From the NCBI GenBank assembly GCA_030613045.1, contig JAUWMS010000075.1, forward strand, positions 1 through 8,557: a stretch of 8,557 nucleotides of DNA, written 5' to 3'. Both the position numbers and the translations under genes were made by a program. The notes under the pieces are model-generated. The model searched no databases. It saw only the letters and a list, made by a program, of their open reading frames with translations, and was not told where the DNA came from. Below, piece by piece: positions 1 through 5,359 of the stretch (position 1 is the first letter of the stretch; each line of letters starts with the position of its first letter). The stretch is from Candidatus Latescibacterota bacterium. GTDB taxonomy: Bacteria > Latescibacterota > 4484-107.

Positions 1-1857
1 CAAAAGATCAACCACCGCAAGACGCACCCGCCCGGCCTCCGGAAGCGCATACCCAATCTCCGTGTCCGGATTGAACGGATTCGGACGATTCGGATAGCGC
101 GTATATGAACCCGGAACCGCTCTGGATCCTCCGCAATCCCCCACTCCCGTCTCCGGCCCGAGAATCGTCTCCCGATACACATCCATCGGCGTGAAGAGTC
201 CCTTTGAGGTCTTGCTTGTACGATCCCAAAGATACACGAGGATATAATCCAGCGTACCCCCCTCAGCACTGCGAAACGTAAAACTTTGCCCCGCTTCGTC
301 AATCCGAACCCGGCTGTGAATATACCGGTCGTCCATCCGCGCGGCCATCTTCCACTCGCCCGCATAAGGCGCCTTGAAATCGGTCTGATAAACCTCCCCG
401 GCTCCTATCTGTTTTCCCACGTCCTCCCGCTTCCAATTGTCCGGATCGTTCAACACCCCGATGAACACCCCCCCGGAGTCCAGATAAGCATACTGCGCTC
501 CCACACTCGGACGGTCGCTTTCCCCGTCCTCCCAGAACGGATCCGCGTGAAATCCCAGATACGTGAGGTAATACCCCCGATGGCGCGCGGCCTCCGGCGG
601 AAAGGTCATAAACCACATAAAATCGTGATCCTGGCGAAACCGGCGCGAGAAATTGATGAGCCCGATCGTGCCCTCCGACGCGTAGTAATTGACCTCCTTA
701 GTGAACGTCTCCCGCTTGGAATCCAGGATAAAATCCTCCTCTTCCAACTTCACGAACGCGCAGATGCGGCTCTTTCCGTGCATCCCCTGCTGATTGACCC
801 GCTCCACCGGACGCACCTCCAACTGCGGCTTCCCGGCCAGCACCCGATACGTGGTCAAAATGGGCCGCGGCGTACCGGAGCGCATGCCTTCGCCCGCGTG
901 CTCCACAATCACTTCCTCCGCGGTGTTCTTGAGAATTTTGGTGTACATCGTGCCCAGCCCGAAGTCGCGCGTCCCGCTGTCATACACCTTGTAAATCTCA
1001 TTGGCCTTGAATCCCCCACCGGCCAGCTTCGCCATCAGGCTGATACTGTCGTCCTTGTTGGTGAACAGAAACAGGTAAAACGTATCGTTCTCGATCATCG
1101 CATCCCCGACGAACGAATACCCCTCCGTCTCTCCGTAGGGCACCGCCGTCCACTCGTCCCGATTGGCAACCGCATCTCCCAAAGGCCCCTTTTCCGTGTA
1201 CGTCCGGTTCGTATCCCAGATCCGCACCGTCCCTTTGGGCAATTCGGAGGGATCCTCCGCCCCCGGATTTTTAAGCGCGTTGCCGGAACCCGTATCCACC
1301 CGTACGTCATCCACGTATAGCATCCCTAAATTCTCCTCCGTAGAATCCCCATACGCATGAAAGAACAACACGAACTTCTTCGCCTCGTCGGGCATCACAA
1401 ACGCGCCCTCGTAGTGGGTCCAGTCGCTCGCGGGAACGATCCAATCCCCGAACAGATTTACGGACAACCGATCTCCGGACTGAGCCGCCTCCGTACTCCA
1501 CGCCTGAATATACACCCCGATCCGCTTGAAATCCCCCTTCATCCAGAAGGAGAAATTATATGGGACTCCGGGAATCGCCGGATACGCCTTCGGGCCTCGA
1601 TACCCATCGGACGGACCGGCCATCAGTCCGATGTTCAGAAACGCATTCTCACTATGCGCCACCCCCTGCAAAAACGCACTGTAACGCCCCGAATACACAG
1701 TCGCGTCCGTTCTCCCCCACGTTCCTCTCCCGGATCCCTCGTAATATCCCCACCAGGTAGGATGTGCCAGACCGGACTCAGCCGCTTCAGAGAACCCCAG
1801 GACCATCAGGCCTACAATCAGAGCAAGCCCGGCTATCGCAAGCTCTTTCCTATCCAT
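1..1857 (-). CDS. Large exported protein with jelly-roll-like N-terminus and start of a C-terminal sorting domain (3' end outside window)
   Basis: An open minus-strand frame of 619 codons begins at ATG 1857 and is still open at base 1. AAAGGAGG (1863-1870) lies 5 bases upstream of the ATG. Residues 1-26 are a Sec signal peptide: charged MDRKE, a hydrophobic core (AIAGLALIVGLMVLGF), then Ser-Glu-Ala with likely cleavage near residue 25. Residues about 30-188 are rich in Trp, Tyr and Gly and end in YVDDVRVD, the usual last strand of carbohydrate-binding jelly-roll modules; that fold is inferred. Residues 200-560 are a beta-rich region I do not recognise. Residues 588-619 contain RPNPFNPDTEIGYALPE and V-R-L-A-V-V-D, the opening of the FlgD-like/type IX-type sorting domain that directs surface proteins outward. 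The missing end should complete that domain. It is probably secreted or surface-anchored and may bind or process polysaccharide. No catalytic motif is evident. The HD-GYP gene lies upstream on the same strand. Confidence 0.88.
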   Translation of the reverse strand, partial: MDRKELAIAGLALIVGLMVLGFSEAAESGLAHPTWWGYYEGSGRGTWGRTDATVYSGRYSAFLQGVAHSENAFLNIGLMAGPSDGYRGPKAYPAIPGVPYNFSFWMKGDFKRIGVYIQAWSTEAAQSGDRLSVNLFGDWIVPASDWTHYEGAFVMPDEAKKFVLFFHAYGDSTEENLGMLYVDDVRVDTGSGNALKNPGAEDPSELPKGTVRIWDTNRTYTEKGPLGDAVANRDEWTAVPYGETEGYSFVGDAMIENDTFYLFLFTNKDDSISLMAKLAGGGFKANEIYKVYDSGTRDFGLGTMYTKILKNTAEEVIVEHAGEGMRSGTPRPILTTYRVLAGKPQLEVRPVERVNQQGMHGKSRICAFVKLEEEDFILDSKRETFTKEVNYYASEGTIGLINFSRRFRQDHDFMWFMTFPPEAARHRGYYLTYLGFHADPFWEDGESDRPSVGAQYAYLDSGGVFIGVLNDPDNWKREDVGKQIGAGEVYQTDFKAPYAGEWKMAARMDDRYIHSRVRIDEAGQSFTFRSAEGGTLDYILVYLWDRTSKTSKGLFTPMDVYRETILGPETGVGDCGGSRAVPGSYTRYPNRPNPFNPDTEIGYALPEAGRVRLAVVDLL

Positions 1858-1965
1858 AACGGCCTCCTTTGGCGATGGGTGAACGGCGAACGGAAAGAGC
1901 ACATTATTCAAACTCTTGCCATGAACTTCCGCCGGATGGCAAGCAATTGCACTCCGAACCTCGTC

Positions 1966-1988
1966 ATGACGGAGTCCGACTCCATCAT
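1966..1988. other. Hairpin in the gap between the HD-GYP and exported-protein genes
   Basis: Bases 1966-1975 pair with 1979-1988 in nine of ten positions (C1970 faces A1984), closing a 3-base CCG loop. Neither strand has a T-run after the stem, so it is not a typical intrinsic terminator. It could attenuate minus-strand transcription between the two genes or stabilise an mRNA end. The rest of the gap (1858-2043) holds only the ribosome binding site of the exported protein and a heptamer doublet, GGTGAAC GGCGAAC, at 1878-1891. Confidence 0.35.
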
Positions 1989-2043
1989 AACGGTGGGCGT
2001 CATTCCAAAACGCACCGGGCACGGCGCGCACTCCTCAACGAGC

Positions 2044-3246
2044 TTATCCATGCACGAGACTGGAGTCCGAGAGCACCAACTCGATCCGCATCGTTTTTTC
2101 CTCGGAAAGAGCGATTCGCCGGGGTTTCAGCCTCCGCCCGAAGCGATCGAACAGGAGGATCACTTCGGGAGTGTTCAGGGATTCTTCCTGCAGTGCGGCG
2201 ACCACTCCGACACACCCTATGAGGGTCCTGTCCCGACACTCCACCACTTTGACGACCGCCCCGACCGGATACACCGGGATCACCTGGCTGGCCATGGCGA
2301 TGATGTCCCGATTCAGTTTGGATCCCGCATCCTCGATGAGCCGCTTCATCGTCTCCTCCGGGGATATGGCTCGTGAGTCGGGCGTATCCGAAGTAAGATT
2401 ATCGTACGCATCGGCCACGGCTACAAGCTCGGCGTGGCGCAATATTTTCGACGCTCTCGAAATGGCTTCGATGGGGGGACTGTTGTCTCCGGTCAACCCC
2501 CGGGGATATCCTGCTCCGTCCTGGCGTTCGTGGTGCTGGTAGGCGATGTGAGCCACAACGAGGGAGACTCCGGGGATTTTGCTGAGCATGAGGTAGCCAA
2601 ACGTGGGATGTTCGAGCAACAGGTCCTGCTCCTCCGCAGAGCGTTTTCGCGCGCCCCCTTCGGCGGATTCAGCGACTGCTATTTTTCCAATATCGTGCAG
2701 AAGTGCGCCCAGTCCCGCAGTCATTAGGTCGTCTTTGTTGTAGTGATACTTCCGGGCCAGAACGATGGTGAGAAGGGCCACGTCAATGGCGTGCTGGATG
2801 GCAAAATCACCTTGGCATTTCATAAAAGCGGTGTCGAGTATGTTTTTTTTGGATGCAATGATCTGTTCTATGATGTTTCCCACGCATACTTTCAGATTGG
2901 GAGTCAGCACGACTTGCTTCAACCGCTGCTCATCTTCCAGAATCCTCCGAACATCCTCTCTTCGCAGCCTTCCGATTCCCGTGGTGCGCTTCACGTCTTC
3001 GAGCGTCTTCGAGACCTCTGCGCTGGTCTGCATCCGTATCTGATCGGAGATGATGTCTTCCGGAATGACATCCTCGGTGCCCTCTTCCATAATATAGACG
3101 AAGGGATAGCCCGTCAGTTTCAATCGCCGGATGTAAGCTGCCTGGAGTCGGTACCCGGCCCCGAGCAGCAACGTGCCGTCCTTCGCATAGATGGATTTCC
3201 CCAGCACCATCTCTTCGGTGAGTTGCTCTATCGAACATTGACGCAT
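2044..3246 (-). CDS. HD-GYP domain cyclic-di-GMP phosphodiesterase
   Basis: This 400-residue cytoplasmic protein belongs to the HD-GYP family, which hydrolyses cyclic di-GMP to pGpG or GMP with a bi- or trinuclear metal site. The N-terminal 55 residues (MRQCSIEQLTEEMVLGKSIY onward) match the short beta-rich module often preceding HD-GYP domains. The catalytic domain spans roughly 140-320. It shows H152 in QHAIDVALL, the HD pair H184-D185 in LLHDIGK, H213 in EHPTFGY, H238-H239 in HHERQDGAGYP with an intact G246-Y247-P248, and D279 in VAVADAYDNLTSD. All signature residues are present, so activity is likely. The C-terminal 75 residues contain YPVG and a beta-rich tail typical of stand-alone family members. 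There is no receiver or membrane segment, so the input signal is unclear. GAGGAGG (3252-3258) is 5 bases before the ATG, and TAA is at 2046-2044. It may be co-transcribed with the exported protein downstream. Confidence 0.95.
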   Translation of the reverse strand: MRQCSIEQLTEEMVLGKSIYAKDGTLLLGAGYRLQAAYIRRLKLTGYPFVYIMEEGTEDVIPEDIISDQIRMQTSAEVSKTLEDVKRTTGIGRLRREDVRRILEDEQRLKQVVLTPNLKVCVGNIIEQIIASKKNILDTAFMKCQGDFAIQHAIDVALLTIVLARKYHYNKDDLMTAGLGALLHDIGKIAVAESAEGGARKRSAEEQDLLLEHPTFGYLMLSKIPGVSLVVAHIAYQHHERQDGAGYPRGLTGDNSPPIEAISRASKILRHAELVAVADAYDNLTSDTPDSRAISPEETMKRLIEDAGSKLNRDIIAMASQVIPVYPVGAVVKVVECRDRTLIGCVGVVAALQEESLNTPEVILLFDRFGRRLKPRRIALSEEKTMRIELVLSDSSLVHG

Positions 3247-3259
3247 ACAAACCTCCTCT

Positions 3260-3343
3260 GTCAGAAGTCAGAGGCCAGAAGTCAGAGACCAGAAGTCAGA
3301 GGCCAGAGGCCAGAAGTCAGAAGTCAGAAGTCAGAGGCCAGCA
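3260..3343. repeat. Tandem heptamer array, 12 units
   Basis: Twelve consecutive 7-base units are in perfect phase, variants of G(T/C)CAG(A/G)(A/G): GTCAGAA, GTCAGAG, GCCAGAA, ACCAGAA, GCCAGAG and a final GCCAGCA. Read on the minus strand the array forms the 5' leader of the HD-GYP gene and ends one base before its Shine-Dalgarno. Period 7 is not a multiple of three and the stretch is not part of a gene. The same words recur in the larger array at 3789-3942. Confidence 0.93.
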
Positions 3344-3344
3344 T

Positions 3345-3393
3345 TTCCATTATGCGCAGAACGGACGCGCATAATTCTTTCAGAAAGAAACAC
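3345..3393. repeat. 49-bp double-hairpin repeat, copy A
   Basis: Copy A of a 49-bp direct repeat whose partner is at 3477-3525, identical at 42 of 49 positions. It contains two inverted repeats. ATTATGCGC (3349-3357) pairs with GCGCATAAT (3367-3375) around a 9-base loop, and TTCTTTC (3375-3381) pairs with GAAAGAA (3383-3389) around one base. It looks like a small mobile or REP-type palindromic unit. As it lies upstream of the HD-GYP gene it may also carry promoter elements for that gene: CATAAT occurs on both strands at the stem ends. Confidence 0.85.
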
Positions 3394-3476
3394 GAATGTG
3401 GTTCCTGGGAGACAGAAATTCCCATTTTGGAATTCCTTCCGTAGCAAGGCATTACAAAAGTGTTTCTTGGTAGTGC

Positions 3477-3525
3477 TTCCATTATGCGCGGAGAGCGTGC
3501 GCATAATTCTTTCAAAAAGAAACAC
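3477..3525. repeat. 49-bp double-hairpin repeat, copy B
   Basis: Copy B of the unit at 3345-3393, same length and orientation, offset by 132 bases. The first hairpin is conserved exactly in its stems (3481-3489 with 3499-3507), while its 9-base loop has diverged; loop divergence with stem conservation suggests the hairpin is what is kept. The second palindrome is slightly decayed (TTCTTTCAAAAAGAA). Its right end supplies the putative -35 of the small RNA promoter that follows. The 83 bases between the copies hold GTGTTTCTT (3460-3468), an inverted match to AAGAAACAC at the right end of each unit. Confidence 0.85.
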
Positions 3526-3538
3526 AGTTGCGTATATT
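3510..3538 (+). promoter_or_regulatory. Putative sigma-70-type promoter of the candidate small RNA
   Basis: A -10-like TATATT (3533-3538) lies 17 bases after a weak -35-like TTTCAA (3510-3515). The expected transcription start, about 7 bases past the -10, is near 3545. The first closing helix of the candidate RNA starts at 3546. The boxes alone would be weak evidence; their spacing and agreement with the RNA fold are what support the call. Confidence 0.45.
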
Positions 3539-3544
3539 GGAAGG

Positions 3545-3708
3545 TATGTTCAGGCAAGCAAAGACCGGAACTTCATTGGTGTTCGTGTAGACGAGCCCGA
3601 TTGGTAGTGTGGTTCCGATGATGCGGGGTTTGTTCACTGGTGGACCGTTTGAGGTACCCCGTTTGGGAGACTACATAACCTGAAGCATCATCGGGCCTGA
3701 ACGTTTTT
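3545..3708 (+). ncRNA. Candidate structured small RNA of unknown family, about 160 nt
   Basis: A set of compatible helices is visible. P1 pairs 3546-3555 with 3695-3704 (10 bp, one G-U). P2 is a local hairpin, 3575-3586 with 3591-3601, closed by a GTAG loop (11 pairs, one bulged U at 3580, two G-U). P3 pairs CCGATGATGC (3615-3624) with GCATCATCGG (3685-3694), ten perfect pairs, and its 3' strand abuts that of P1 so the two could stack. P4, GGGGT (3625-3629) with ACCCC (3656-3660), sits inside P3. Together these give a three-way junction. Five T residues (3704-3708) follow P1 on the plus strand, and a promoter-like pair precedes it. I see no match to tRNA, tmRNA, RNase P, SRP RNA or a riboswitch I know. 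6S RNA is the main known alternative by size, but the asymmetric junction does not resemble its rod shape. No coding frame explains the pairing. Confidence 0.6.
3695..3708 (+). terminator. Terminator-like 3' end of the candidate RNA
   Basis: The 3' strand of helix P1 (GCCTGAACGT) runs directly into TTTTT at 3704-3708, followed by CTC. Stem plus T-run resembles a Rho-independent terminator, though the pairing partner is far upstream (3546-3555), so the adjacent P3 helix may be the effective stem. There is no comparable T-run on the minus strand beyond 3546, which favours the plus-strand orientation. Confidence 0.45.
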
Positions 3709-3756
3709 CTCAACCCCCTATCTCTCCGAGAGCTATCCGAAGCAGGAGGAGCGGCT

Positions 3757-3822
3757 ATGAAGAAGGTTTCCCCCCGAAAGTGTTTCTTGGGAGAAGTCGG
3801 GAGTAGCTATTCTGTCTTCTGA
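3757..3822 (+). CDS. Micro-ORF of 21 codons with a strong ribosome binding site; possibly a truncated gene start
   Basis: AGGAGGA (3744-3750) stands 6 bases before ATG 3757. The frame encodes MKKVSPRKCFLGEVGSSYSV plus a final F, then TGA at 3820-3822. The last 11 codons or so already lie in the heptamer array that starts at 3789, so the C-terminal half is translated repeat. Either this is a real small peptide, or the start of a former gene (Met-Lys-Lys is a common export-signal start) overrun by repeat expansion or insertion, or the signal is accidental. It lies between the candidate RNA and the amidohydrolase gene. Confidence 0.3.
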   Translation: MKKVSPRKCFLGEVGSSYSVF

Positions 3823-3942
3823 ATTCTGAATTCAGGGGGTAGGGAGCAGGAGTCAGGAGCCAGAAGTGGGGAGTAGGGAGTAACTATTCTGGATTCTGGA
3901 TTCTGAATTCACGCTTCACGCCTTACGTTTCACGTTTCACGG
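3789..3942. repeat. Tandem heptamer array, 22 units in one phase
   Basis: The 154 bases divide into 22 heptads without a phase break. Word families follow each other: GGGAGAA/GTCGGGA, then TTCTGAA, GTCAGGA/GCCAGAA/GTAGGGA, TTCTGGA, and finally TTCACGC/TTCACGT. A higher-order repeat is visible: GTAGCTA TTCTG (from 3803) recurs as GTAACTA TTCTG (from 3880), exactly 77 bases or 11 heptads later. TTCTGGA-type words are near-complements of the CAGAA words, so the families are related across strands. A run of T (3944-3950) follows. The array fills most of the leader of the amidohydrolase gene. Confidence 0.92.
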
Positions 3943-3989
3943 ATTTTTTTGCGTGCTCCGCGTCTCTACGGTGGAAACCTCGGATATAT

Positions 3990-3994
3990 GGAGG
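3990..3994 (+). promoter_or_regulatory. Ribosome binding site that sets the amidohydrolase start
   Basis: GGAGG lies 8 bases before ATG 4003. The upstream in-frame ATG 3988 overlaps this site and has no binding site of its own, and a TTG at 3949 follows a T-run with none either. ATG 4003 is therefore the best start. Confidence 0.75.
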
Positions 3995-4002
3995 ATATAA
4001 AT

Positions 4003-5277
4003 ATGGCCACACAAAGAAGCGAACCATTGCGAGCACAGATCCTCAGCGAGTTGGAGGGGATTAAGACTGTGGATTGCCATTCCCATACCCGACTGCGCAG
4101 TGAGTATTATACGGCCGGCGGCTTCGATCTGTTCACGATGACGAGCTATTTCGCGCGGGACATTGCCACGACCGCCGGGGGACCGATCTACGAGGGGGCA
4201 ACTACGGACGAAGCACGGTGGGAGCGGCTCAAACCGGTGTTGGAGAAATCGCGCAATGTGTCCTACTGGCGGCACAATTTGGTGGTCTATCGGGAGTTGT
4301 TCGGGTTGAAGGACGCGGAACTGACGGACGCAAACTGGAGGCAGGTGAACGAAGCCATCCGGGAGCGTTCGCAGGCTCCAGACTGGTACGATCACGTTAC
4401 CCGCGACGTCTGTCGCTTAGAGACGCAAGTGCGGAACATCCCGTGGTTCGAGGACTGGGAGCCGGAATATTTCACTGCCGTCCTGCGGATGGAGCGCGCG
4501 CTTGAGTTGCATCAGGAAGGGGCGCGGCAGGACCTGGGAGGTTATCTGGACGCTCCCATTGATAGTCTGAACGCTGCGAAGAAGGCGTTGGCGGACCTGA
4601 CCGAACGCTACGTCCGGCGGGGAGCCGTCGGGATCAAGCTCGCACACGCGTATGGGCGGACGCTGCATTCCCTTCCGGTGGCCGAAGACCGGGCGACCAG
4701 GCTCTTCGAGAAATCCCTCCGAAAGGAAAAGCTGACGCCTTCCGAGGTGAAGGAACTGCAGGATCACGTGATCTTCTATCTCGCCGGTCTCGCGGACGAA
4801 ATGAAACTGATCTTTCAGATTCACACCGGCGTTCAGGGAAACTGGGGACATATTCCCGATTCCGATCCGCTGCTGTTGATCCCTCTGATAAAAGCCTTCC
4901 CCAACGTGCGCTTTGATCTGTTCCACGCAGGCTATCCATACTCCCGGATGATCGGGATGCTGGGCAAGCACTATCCCAACGTGTGGCTCAACATGGCGTG
5001 GATGTACGTCATCAGCATCGCGGCCAGCCGCCAGCTTCTTTCGGAGTGGATAGATTTGGTCCCGGGCTATCGGATCCTCGGGTTCGGCTCGGACGTGGGT
5101 TTTCCCGAAATGATCTACGGTCATCTGAAGATGGCCCGGTCCTGTGTGGCCGATGTGCTTGCCTCGAAGGTCGAGAACGACTTCCTGAGCGAAGAGGAGG
5201 CGTTGAGTCTGGCCCGGAGGCTCTTTCGGGACAACGGTGTAGAATTCTATGGATTGGAGGATAAGACGGAAGCATGA
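4003..5277 (+). CDS. Metal-dependent amidohydrolase (Amidohydrolase_2-like, TIM barrel)
   Basis: This 424-residue cytoplasmic protein has no signal peptide. It carries the amidohydrolase superfamily ligands in order: H26 and H28 in DCHSHTR after strand 1, K212 in GIKLAHAYGRTL, H274 in FQIHTGVQGNWGHIPDSDPL, H308 in RFDLFHAGYPY, and D364 in LGFGSDVGFPE after strand 8. The set fits a mononuclear hydrolase, decarboxylase or uronate-isomerase-like enzyme; the substrate cannot be read from the sequence. The C-terminal helix (FLSEEEALSLARRLFRDNGVEFYGL) matches the usual family ending, so the protein looks complete. Few such proteins are characterised; many act on C-O or C-N bonds of small acids or lactones. 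The acetyltransferase gene starts 82 bases downstream on the same strand and may be co-transcribed. Inverted copies of one octamer-repeat word flank the gene (3955-3973 and 5288-5306). Confidence 0.88.
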   Translation: MATQRSEPLRAQILSELEGIKTVDCHSHTRLRSEYYTAGGFDLFTMTSYFARDIATTAGGPIYEGATTDEARWERLKPVLEKSRNVSYWRHNLVVYRELFGLKDAELTDANWRQVNEAIRERSQAPDWYDHVTRDVCRLETQVRNIPWFEDWEPEYFTAVLRMERALELHQEGARQDLGGYLDAPIDSLNAAKKALADLTERYVRRGAVGIKLAHAYGRTLHSLPVAEDRATRLFEKSLRKEKLTPSEVKELQDHVIFYLAGLADEMKLIFQIHTGVQGNWGHIPDSDPLLLIPLIKAFPNVRFDLFHAGYPYSRMIGMLGKHYPNVWLNMAWMYVISIAASRQLLSEWIDLVPGYRILGFGSDVGFPEMIYGHLKMARSCVADVLASKVENDFLSEEEALSLARRLFRDNGVEFYGLEDKTEA

Positions 5278-5287
5278 TGTGCTTCTG

Positions 5288-5341
5288 CACCGCAGAGACG
5301 CAGAGGCATTCTCAAAAGGCCCTGTTTCCTGTTTCCCATTT
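5288..5341. repeat. Short octamer and heptamer repeats between amidohydrolase and acetyltransferase genes
   Basis: CACCGCAGAGACGCAGAGG (5288-5306) contains the octamer doublet CGCAGAGA CGCAGAGG and is an imperfect inverted match (16 of 19) to 3955-3973. Then CCTGTTT CCTGTTT CCCATTT (5321-5341) is a heptamer run ending just before the GAAGGAAA ribosome binding site of the next gene. No terminator is visible, so read-through between the two genes is plausible. Confidence 0.7.
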
Positions 5342-5359
5342 TGAAGGAAATCTCCTACG

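Noticed and set aside
286..1320. Long plus-strand open frame of 344 codons opposite the exported-protein gene
   Set aside because: It lies entirely antisense to the minus-strand gene, which has a signal peptide, sorting motif and ribosome binding site. The plus frame is rich in Arg, Pro and His with no domain, typical of an antisense shadow in GC-rich DNA.
1357..2376. Plus-strand open frame of 339 codons spanning the exported-protein start, the gap and the HD-GYP 3' end
   Set aside because: It overlaps two well-supported minus-strand genes, has no recognisable motif and no good ribosome binding site.
3260..3343. Possible CRISPR array
   Set aside because: Units are 7 bases with no spacers and no cas genes nearby; it is a simple tandem array.
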